Positions 1-5,181 of a DNA stretch of 8,196 nt are shown here, piece by piece. Numbering within the stretch: position 1 is the first letter of the stretch; each line of letters begins with the position of its first letter. The DNA is from Desulfovibrio sp. (lineage in GTDB: Bacteria; Desulfobacterota; Desulfovibrionia; Desulfovibrionales; Desulfovibrionaceae): assembly GCA_031255035.1 (NCBI GenBank), contig JAIRTI010000230.1, forward strand, positions 1 to 8,196, in the 5' to 3' direction. The position numbers and the translations under genes are program-made. The notes beneath the pieces are model-generated. The model did no database searches and was not told the origin of the DNA. It saw only the letters and a program-made list of their open reading frames with translations.

Positions 1-1
1 T

Positions 2-69
2 GTTTCAATCCACATCCGGCTCCGTCCGCCGGACGACTCCGCCCCGACGGATGGGAGCCGGGTGGATTG
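2..69. repeat. GC-rich inverted repeat; left arm resembles a CRISPR repeat
   Basis: The arms at 6-13 plus 16-23 and at 54-69 are exact complements over 16 bp, with a 2-base bulge (14-15) in the left arm. The left arm starts with GTTTCAATCCAC (2-13). That is the reverse complement of the GTGGATTGAAAC end typical of type I-C and related CRISPR repeats. It is followed by its own small dyad, TCCGGC (15-20) and GCCGGA (28-33), and ends in CGAC (34-37). This is the general layout of such a repeat, at 36 nt. Only one copy is visible because the window starts here, so an array extending to the left cannot be shown. It could equally be a terminator or an unrelated structured repeat. Confidence 0.45.
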
Positions 70-202
70 CCCCCTCCCTGAAGGGAGAGGTTTCAAACCA
101 TAAAGGAAATTTTGATGAAAAAAAAAGCGGAAAAGGGCAATTATTATCTTATCCAAGTTTTTCTAAAAACCTGTCACTTATCAAGAAAAAAACATAAAAA
201 AC

Positions 203-239
203 ATGCAATGTGAGTTATCAAATTGCATATTAGTGATAA
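203..239. promoter_or_regulatory. Nested inverted repeats, possible operator
   Basis: Two overlapping dyads sit in the AT-rich region: ATGCAAT (203-209) with ATTGCAT (222-228), and TTATCA (215-220) with TGATAA (234-239). A further TTATCAA occurs at 178-184. Repeated half-sites of this kind just upstream of a candidate promoter (about 257) suggest a regulator binding site, but AT-rich DNA yields such dyads by chance and I do not recognise the regulator. Confidence 0.25.
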
Positions 240-256
240 ATTGAAAAAGAAAATTA

Positions 257-287
257 TTGACAATGAAACAAATTTTGTGAATATCTT
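257..287 (+). promoter_or_regulatory. Possible sigma-70 promoter
   Basis: A perfect -35 hexamer TTGACA (257-262) is followed 19 bp later by TATCTT (282-287), a 4/6 match to the -10 consensus. The spacing is longer than ideal. If used, it would give the downstream TolC-family gene a leader of about 370 nt containing the two stem-loops at 425-452 and 463-488. Confidence 0.3.
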
Positions 288-424
288 AAGAAAATCGTCC
301 TCTGGACGAAAAAAAGGATACTGCCGGAGCGCCTGCTCGGGTGTCTGCTCGGGCACATGCCGGGCGGCTGATTTTTGCGGGGGTGCGCAAAGCTTCGGCT
401 GAAGCATTTTACCTTTGAAATGTC

Positions 425-452
425 CGCCTGACGGCCGCAAAGGCCGTCGGCG
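425..452 (+). other. Stem-loop in leader, GCAAA loop
   Basis: GACGGCC (430-436) pairs with GGCCGTC (442-448) around a GCAAA loop. The stem continues with CGCC (425-428) and GGCG (449-452) beyond a single bulged T (429), giving 11 base pairs. No T-run follows, so it is not a normal intrinsic terminator. It could be a leader RNA structure or an interspersed repeat. Confidence 0.5.
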
Positions 453-462
453 GCGTTTCAGA

Positions 463-488
463 GCAAGGATTTGACGGCAAATTCTTGC
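463..488 (+). other. Stem-loop in leader, ACGG loop
   Basis: The arms 463-473 and 478-488 form an 11-bp stem with one G-U pair, closing an ACGG loop (474-477). A short AGCG/CGCT hairpin followed by TTTT (491-505) comes right after. The series suggests a structured 5' leader or a weak terminator before the TolC-family gene. I could not match it to a known riboswitch class. Confidence 0.5.
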
Positions 489-558
489 GGAGCGAACGCG
501 CTTTTCAGGTGCATTTGCTCTATTCGAGGCCTGATGCAGTGGTATCCGAAATTGTTGG

Positions 559-574
559 AGGTTGGGGCTTTGCC
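559..574 (+). promoter_or_regulatory. Weak sigma-54-like -24/-12 element
   Basis: A GG at 560-561 and the GC of TTGC at 572-573 have the required 10-base gap of sigma-54 promoters, and TTGC (570-573) matches the -12 box. The -24 box matches poorly apart from GG. An alternative sigma-70 reading uses TTGCCA (570-575) and TACACT (595-600) with a long 19-bp spacer. Either would start transcription about 55-80 bases before the TolC-family gene. Confidence 0.2.
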
Positions 575-662
575 AACGGCATTCTTCTTTTTGCTACACT
601 GCACGGCGGAGGACGCGGCGATGTGATACATACGCCGGGACGCGCCGCCAAGGAGTCAGGTC

Positions 663-2018
663 ATGAAAAAAACATTTTCCGCAAAAGCGTTCATTGGATC
701 CGTTGTGATTCTTTGTTTCGCGACCGCCGCGCCGGCCCTTGCCGTTGAGGCGACATCCCTGCGCGACTCGGTGGCCGCGACGCTCGCGTATAACCCGACG
801 ATCAAAAGCTTCCAGGAATATCACCAGGCGGCTGAGCACGACCTCAAACGTGCCCGGAGCGGCTGGTTTCCGAGAGTGGACGCCCGCGCCGGCTTCGGCA
901 TGGAACAATGGAGCGATTCAAAAACGCGTACCCACAAAAACGGCCAGTACCGGCAATCAAACCGCGACTTTTACAGCCGCAGCGAAGCAAGCCTGACCGT
1001 CTCCCAGACCATCTGGGACGGCATGGCGACCAAAAACCGGGTGCGCATGGGCCAGACCCGGCTCGATTCGGCTGAAAGCCGCCTCTACGACAACGCCGAA
1101 GCCCTTGGCCTTGACGCCGTCCTGGCGCACGTCGAGGTCTACCGCCAGCGCCGCATCGTGGCCCTGGCCGAACTCAACGTGAAAAACCACAGGTCCATAT
1201 TGGCTTCCCAGCATGAAAGGCACCGTTCCGGCGCTTCGACCATGGCCGACGTCACCCAGACCCAGAGCCGTCTGGCCCGCACCGAGGCCTCTTTGGCGGA
1301 AAGCCGCTCCGCTCTTGAAGTGGCCATTGCCAACTACAAGAAGCTGACCGGCAAGGAACCCGGCATGGTGGAGGCCCCGACCGTGCCCGCCGAGGCTTAT
1401 CCGAGTCTGGAATCGGCCCTGTCCCGCAGCCAGTATGACAATCCCAAGGTTAAGACGATGCGTTCGGACATCGAGACGGCCGAAGCCCAGGCCGGGCTCG
1501 ATAGTTCGGCCTTCTCGCCCCAGATTTACCTGGAAGCTGGTCCCACCTATAATTACCGCGTCGGTTCGGCTCTTGACGACCAGGGCGGCATGGTGGTCAT
1601 GCTTCGCGCCAACTGGAACCTCTTCAACGGCGGCTATGACTACTACAACGTCAAGGGCAGCAAGGCCAGAGCCCGCCAGACCAGGCAGGAACTGAACTCG
1701 TTGGTGGACAGCCTGATCGAACAGACCGAGGCCACCTGGAGCGAACTGATGTCCTCCCGCGAGCAGGCCAGGCATTTTGCCGACGCGGTGGACTACAGCA
1801 CCAGGACGCGCGATATGTATCTGGAACAGTTCAACGTGGGCCAGCGCTCCCTCCTGGATGTGCTTGACTCTGAAAACGAACTGTTCAGCTACTCCATCCA
1901 GCTTGTGACCGCGCAGCAAAACATTGTTGCCACCCAGTACCGCCTGTTGACCCTCGGGGGCGACTTCCTGGCCTCCTTCCAGTTCAACCGCGGCGATCTC
2001 GTGGTCAGTACCGACTAG
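663..2018 (+). CDS. TolC-family outer-membrane efflux / type I secretion channel
   Basis: Predicted outer-membrane channel that would join an inner-membrane transporter and a periplasmic adaptor to export proteins or small molecules. The 451-residue product has a signal peptide (basic MKK start, hydrophobic stretch about 10-25, cleavage after APALA at residue 27). Two OEP-type repeats follow (about 33-220 and 240-435), each with long alpha-helical, coiled-coil-prone segments and a strand region. The near-C-terminal FNVGQRSLLDVLDSENELF is typical of the type I secretion branch of the TolC family, and the length fits. The start is supported by AAGGAG (650-655) seven bases upstream. No ABC transporter or adaptor gene is in the window, so substrate and partners are unknown. 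A strong terminator closes the gene, so it ends its transcript. Confidence 0.93.
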   Translation: MKKTFSAKAFIGSVVILCFATAAPALAVEATSLRDSVAATLAYNPTIKSFQEYHQAAEHDLKRARSGWFPRVDARAGFGMEQWSDSKTRTHKNGQYRQSNRDFYSRSEASLTVSQTIWDGMATKNRVRMGQTRLDSAESRLYDNAEALGLDAVLAHVEVYRQRRIVALAELNVKNHRSILASQHERHRSGASTMADVTQTQSRLARTEASLAESRSALEVAIANYKKLTGKEPGMVEAPTVPAEAYPSLESALSRSQYDNPKVKTMRSDIETAEAQAGLDSSAFSPQIYLEAGPTYNYRVGSALDDQGGMVVMLRANWNLFNGGYDYYNVKGSKARARQTRQELNSLVDSLIEQTEATWSELMSSREQARHFADAVDYSTRTRDMYLEQFNVGQRSLLDVLDSENELFSYSIQLVTAQQNIVATQYRLLTLGGDFLASFQFNRGDLVVSTD

Positions 2019-2066
2019 AGGGGATTAAGGACACTGATTCAAGGAAGCGCTTACGCGGCGAATAAC

Positions 2067-2103
2067 AAAAGCCCCCCTGTCGGATCCGGCGGGGGGGCTT
2101 TTT
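2067..2103 (+). terminator. Rho-independent terminator of the TolC-family gene
   Basis: AAAAGCCCCCC (2067-2077) pairs with GGGGGGCTTTT (2092-2102) around a 14-base loop, followed by T's. It lies about 50 bp past the stop codon. Flanking A's on the left and T's on the right mean it could also stop transcripts coming from the other strand. Confidence 0.9.
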
Positions 2104-2175
2104 GGCCGGCAATTCTCATTATGAGCTTTTTGCGGCCCCCCATTCGCCAACTGTGAAAGGCAATGCCTCCGGCGG

Positions 2176-2221
2176 CCGGGGCGCTGCCCCGGACCCCGCC
2201 GGGGGAACTGATTTCCCCCGG
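2176..2221. repeat. Tandem GC-rich hairpins
   Basis: CCGGGGC (2176-2182) pairs with GCCCCGG (2186-2192) over a GCT loop, and CCGGGGGAA (2199-2207) pairs with TTCCCCCGG (2213-2221) over a CTGAT loop. Both are perfect. The second arm of each is followed by ACCCC, so the two hairpins look like diverged copies of one design. GC-rich intergenic hairpins of this kind are often interspersed repeats in high-GC genomes; copy number cannot be seen from one window. Confidence 0.6.
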
Positions 2222-2229
2222 ACCCCCTC

Positions 2230-2352
2230 AGTTTGGGTTCCGGCTGCGCGTATCAACAGGGCAACACTCCCGTTTGGGTTCCGGCTGCGCGTATCAACAT
2301 GGCAACACTCCCGTTTGGGTTCCGGCTGCGCGTATCAACATGGCAACACTCC
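2230..2352. repeat. Three tandem copies of a 41-bp unit
   Basis: The units are 2230-2270, 2271-2311 and 2312-2352. Copies 2 and 3 are identical. Copy 1 differs at its first base (A for C) and at unit position 30 (G for T). Each unit begins around GTTTGGGTTCCGGCTGCGCG and ends in CAACACTCC. The period is not a multiple of three, which argues against a coding role. Near-perfect identity suggests recent duplication, so copy number may vary between strains. Confidence 0.92.
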
Positions 2353-2371
2353 CGCCACCCAATCGCCGGGT

Positions 2372-2413
2372 CCAGGGCCGGCCAGGCCCTGGCGGGTGTG
2401 GGCAGAGCCCACA
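2372..2413. repeat. Paired hairpins downstream of mnmE
   Basis: CCAGGGCC (2372-2379) pairs with GGCCCTGG (2385-2392), and TGTGGGC (2397-2403) pairs with GCCCACA (2407-2413) around a 3-base loop. They lie 60-100 bp past the mnmE stop on its transcript side. No T-run follows on the minus strand, so they could protect or process the 3' end rather than act as a classic terminator. Confidence 0.5.
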
Positions 2414-2473
2414 TGCGATCAAATTGGCTTCGACAAAATTAGAATTGCTGCTTTTTGGCCGCTGCCGGAGCGG

Positions 2474-3949
2474 TCATTTACCGATGCAAAATGAGGAAAA
2501 TATCTGATCGAGCAGGGCTTCGTTGTCCGTGGTTCCGGTCACCCCGGCCAGGAAGGCGGCCGCGCCTTCCAGGTGCACCCCGAGGATATCGGGCGGGGCG
2601 CCCTGAAGCAGAGCTTCCCTGAGGCCGTTCAGGTCGTGAAGCGCCTTGCCCAGGAGTTGGGACTGGCGAAGATTGGGCGCCACGTCTCCGGCGTTCTCCA
2701 CCTTTCCCGGACCGTGGAGGGCGCGGGAGACGGCTTCCGCCAGTTCGTCAAGCCCGGTCGCCTGCTTTGCGGACACCGCCAGGCAGCAACTACCGGCAAG
2801 CTCGCGCGCTTTGATTTGCTCCGAAGCTTCGGACGCGGACTCGCAAAGACAGGCCACGGCGGCGGCCATGGCCGGGAGCGGGCCATCCGTGTCGCGAGGC
2901 GGGCTGAGGGCGTCTGTTTTGTTCAGCACGAGCAGCAGGCGGCCTTCGCGGATTTTTTGCCGGTGCCGGCGCAGAAACTCCGCATCCGTCTCCGCGCAGC
3001 CCCGCGTGGCGTCAACGACGTGAAGAACCAGATCCGCGTCCCCGGCTATGGCGCGCGACCGGTTGATGCCTTCCTGCTCGACCACGCCGCCGTCCGCCCT
3101 CAATCCGGCGGTATCCACAAGCCGGACGGGCAGGCCGCCAAGGTTGACGCTTTCTTCAATATAGTCGCGGGTGGTGCCGGGGCTATCGGAGACAATGGCC
3201 CGCTCCCGGCCCAGCAGCGCGTTGAGCAAGCTGGATTTGCCCGCGTTGACCCGGCCGGTGAGCGCCACGGTCGCGCCTTCGCGCCACAGTCTGGCCCGCG
3301 CAAAAGCGTTGAGGAGCCGCTCCAGGGCGGCGGCGCAGTTGACCACGGCCTCGCGAAAAGATTGGCGATTAAGCAGTTCCGCCTCTTCATCGGGAAAGTC
3401 GACTGCCAGAGTTACCTGGATGCGCAGAGCGTCCAGAAGCGATCGGACCGCCCGTACTTCGCGGGAGAGAGAGCCGTCCAGTTTCGCGGCGGCCAGGCGG
3501 GCGCCTTCACGCGTCGGCGCGCTGATCAACTCGGCCACGGCCTCGGCCTGAGCGAGATCCAGACGGCCGTTCAGGAAGGCCCTGCGGGTGAACTCACCGG
3601 GACCGGCACCGCGCGCTCCGTGGCCGAGGGCCGCCTCCAGCAGGGCCGCGCTGACGCCGGGGCCGCCATGGCAGTGCAATTCGCAGACGTCCTCGCCGGT
3701 GAAGGAATGCGGGCCGGGCATGAACACGGCCAGAGCCTCGTCAATCACCGCGCCCGTGCCGTCCAGGGCCCGGCCGTGATGCATATGGCGCGGACGAAAA
3801 GCGAAGGGGGCGTCAGACGCCTGCGTTGACGGGCGGAAGAGCCGGGAAAGAATGACCCGCGCCTGCGGGCCGCTGAGGCGCACGATGGCGATGCCCCCGG
3901 CGCCCGGAGGCGTGGCAATGGCGGCAATGGTATCGGAAGCCTCGCTCAT
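2474..3949 (-). CDS. mnmE: tRNA modification GTPase MnmE (TrmE)
   Basis: With MnmG, MnmE installs the carboxymethylaminomethyl group on the wobble uridine (U34) of certain tRNAs. The 491-residue product shows the N-terminal tetrahydrofolate-binding domain (DTIAAIATPPGAGGIAIVR, residues 6-24), a helical domain, and an embedded Ras-like G domain: P-loop GRVNAGKS (232-239), TTRD (259-262), DTAG (279-282), NKTD (343-346) and SAK (393-395). The protein ends in the family's FCIGK with its key cysteine (C488). The P-loop carries Val where Pro is usual. An Ala/Ser-rich insertion of roughly 30-40 residues between NKTD and SAK explains the extra length over the usual 450-460. It starts 20 bp after jag, has no strong ribosome binding site, and is the last gene of the operon. 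Confidence 0.97.
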   Translation of the reverse strand: MSEASDTIAAIATPPGAGGIAIVRLSGPQARVILSRLFRPSTQASDAPFAFRPRHMHHGRALDGTGAVIDEALAVFMPGPHSFTGEDVCELHCHGGPGVSAALLEAALGHGARGAGPGEFTRRAFLNGRLDLAQAEAVAELISAPTREGARLAAAKLDGSLSREVRAVRSLLDALRIQVTLAVDFPDEEAELLNRQSFREAVVNCAAALERLLNAFARARLWREGATVALTGRVNAGKSSLLNALLGRERAIVSDSPGTTRDYIEESVNLGGLPVRLVDTAGLRADGGVVEQEGINRSRAIAGDADLVLHVVDATRGCAETDAEFLRRHRQKIREGRLLLVLNKTDALSPPRDTDGPLPAMAAAVACLCESASEASEQIKARELAGSCCLAVSAKQATGLDELAEAVSRALHGPGKVENAGDVAPNLRQSQLLGKALHDLNGLREALLQGAPPDILGVHLEGAAAFLAGVTGTTDNEALLDQIFSSFCIGK

Positions 3950-3969
3950 GACGGGAAGACGCCGGGCGT

Positions 3970-5079
3970 TTATTCGCGTTCCCCGTCCGCGCCGCTCGGC
4001 CCGAAGCCGTCCGGGCTGTCGCCGTCAACGGCTTCAGGGGAAGGATTCCCGTCCTCCTCCTGGGCGGGATCGGCATCGTGCCGTTTCAGAGAGATGACGA
4101 CGCGCCGCTGCGTTCCCTCGCCTTTGCTGCGGGTGACCATGTCGCCGTCTTCTTCAAGGGCGAGGTGCACGATACGGCGCTGATAGGCGGTGAGCGGACG
4201 AGTGCTTTGCGCCCGGCCGCTTTCCCGCGCCCTGGCCGCCAGGGAGCGGGCGAGATCGCGGAGTTTGTCGTCCTGCCGCTCGCGGTAGCTGCCGGCATCG
4301 ACATGCAGCCGCAGGGACGCGCCAAGCTCGCGGGCGAGAATACGGCAGGCCAGATACTGAATCGAGGCCAGAGTCTGCCCGTCCCTGCCCACGAGAAGCC
4401 CCGAAGCGTCACCGCAATCGAGGATTGCCCGTACGCGCTTGCCGCTGATCTCGACGCGGCAGGGCACGGGGCCGACAATGGGTTCCACCAGCCGCAGAAT
4501 GACGTTTCCCACGTGTTTGAACAGGGCGTCCTTATCAGCCGAGGCAAGGTCAAATTCGGGAAGCTCGTCGCGGGACAGGCCTGCATCCGGACCGTCTTTC
4601 ACGGAAGGGGCGTCCAGGGACGACTTGCCCGTAGCGGACCGGAATCGCGAAGAGGATTGGCCGGGACTCTTTAAAGCTTTGCGGGGAGCGGCGCTCCGCT
4701 GCTCGTCAGCGGCCTTCTTTTCACCGCGGCGCGGCGTGGCGGCCTGTTTTTCGCCGCGGGGAGCGCCCTTATCCCCGGCGGTCTCCTCTTTGCCGGCGCG
4801 GCTTTTGTCTTTGCCGTTCCCGGAGGGCCGGCCGGAAGGGGATTTCGCGGCCGGCGCGGGAGCGCCGTCCGTCTCCATGATCGCGCTGACCGCTTCGCCC
4901 AGGTGGACGCGGGCGGCGCGGACAATAGCCTTTTTGGCGCCCACCAGGCCGAAAATGCCGGTTTTGGCGTCATTCAGAATTTCTATTTCCAGCTTTTCAC
5001 GGGCGACGCCGTAATAAGCGCAGGCTTCGCGTATGGCGTCATCAAGGCTTTTACCTTCAAATTCTTTGTACTGATTCAT
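3970..5079 (-). CDS. jag: Jag/KhpB RNA-binding protein (Jag_N, KH, R3H)
   Basis: Cytoplasmic RNA-binding protein usually encoded next to yidC. In Firmicutes the homologue (KhpB) binds RNA with KhpA and affects cell division; its role in this lineage is not known to me. The 369-residue product has a Jag_N domain (about 1-52, with FEGKSLDDAI and KTGIFGLVG), a linker of about 110 residues (70-175) rich in Ala, Lys, Gly, Ser and Pro, a KH domain (about 185-262) with the GRDGQT loop (231-236), and an R3H domain (about 266-332) with RRIVH (301-305). It ends in an acidic tail (336-369). Typical relatives are about 200-260 residues, so the linker and tail are unusual. The start has GAGG five bases upstream. 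It is separated from yidC by 102 bp of structured sequence. Confidence 0.93.
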   Translation of the reverse strand: MNQYKEFEGKSLDDAIREACAYYGVAREKLEIEILNDAKTGIFGLVGAKKAIVRAARVHLGEAVSAIMETDGAPAPAAKSPSGRPSGNGKDKSRAGKEETAGDKGAPRGEKQAATPRRGEKKAADEQRSAAPRKALKSPGQSSSRFRSATGKSSLDAPSVKDGPDAGLSRDELPEFDLASADKDALFKHVGNVILRLVEPIVGPVPCRVEISGKRVRAILDCGDASGLLVGRDGQTLASIQYLACRILARELGASLRLHVDAGSYRERQDDKLRDLARSLAARARESGRAQSTRPLTAYQRRIVHLALEEDGDMVTRSKGEGTQRRVVISLKRHDADPAQEEDGNPSPEAVDGDSPDGFGPSGADGERE

Positions 5080-5094
5080 GGTAACCTCGCGGCG

Positions 5095-5143
5095 GCCGCG
5101 TTTGGACGCGGCACGCGCTCAGGCGCCGTCAGAAAAAGCGCGT
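5095..5143 (-). other. Stem-loops between yidC and jag
   Basis: In the 102-bp gap, ACGCGCT (5113-5119) pairs with AGCGCGT (5137-5143) around a 17-base loop, and directly next to it GCCGCGT (5095-5101) pairs with ACGCGGC (5106-5112) around a TTGG loop. The second ends about eight bases before the jag ribosome binding site. There is no T-run after it on the minus strand. RNA processing or control of jag translation is possible; neither is shown. Confidence 0.4.
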
Positions 5144-5181
5144 TCACCCGACCCGGACTGAATGCCGTCAATGCAACGCCG

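Larger units (their letters stand above)
70..662. other. Non-coding region upstream of the TolC-family gene
   Basis: I see no convincing gene here. About 90-300 is strongly AT-rich and contrasts with the GC-rich genes around it; about 300-662 returns to high GC. A small hairpin, CTCCCT (74-79) with AGGGAG (82-87), lies at the left end. The AT-rich part contains several TTATC-type motifs and a possible sigma-70 promoter. The GC-rich part has a 12-bp-spaced direct repeat of CTGCTCGGG (333-341, 345-353) and two strong stem-loops, listed separately. Longer frames here, such as a minus-strand frame at 174-440, cross the composition boundary and show no recognisable domain. A 32-codon basic frame at 115-213 has a fair ribosome binding site but is unsupported otherwise. 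Confidence 0.6.
2104..2473. other. Convergent intergenic region with repeats and hairpins
   Basis: This 370-bp gap lies between two convergent genes. It holds a GC-rich double hairpin (2176-2221), three tandem 41-bp units (2230-2352) and a second double hairpin (2372-2413). All three plus-strand frames stay open through it only because the 41-bp unit lacks stops in every frame; the predicted peptides are low-complexity and no domain is visible, so I call no gene. No clear T-tailed terminator for mnmE is seen. Confidence 0.65.

Noticed and set aside
296..315. GTCC/GGAC hairpin next to an A-run
   Set aside because: The stem is only five bp, and the run is on the wrong side for a clear terminator on either strand.
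485..748. Plus-strand frame of 87 codons before the TolC-family gene
   Set aside because: It starts with TTG without a good ribosome binding site, overlaps the signal-peptide region of the real gene and has no recognisable domain.
957..1919. Long minus-strand frame opposite the TolC-family gene
   Set aside because: It is an antisense shadow; the plus strand has the signal peptide, family motif and ribosome binding site.
2440..2473. Hairpin just after mnmE as a terminator
   Set aside because: The short CCGCT/AGCGG stem is followed by A's, not T's, on the minus strand.
2102..2507. Three overlapping plus-strand reading frames across the repeat region
   Set aside because: They stay open because the 41-bp unit has no stop in any frame. 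The peptides are repetitive, lack domains, and lack a convincing start and ribosome binding site.
2573..3829. Long plus-strand frame opposite mnmE
   Set aside because: Its sequence is the antisense shadow of a clear MnmE coding region in GC-rich DNA.
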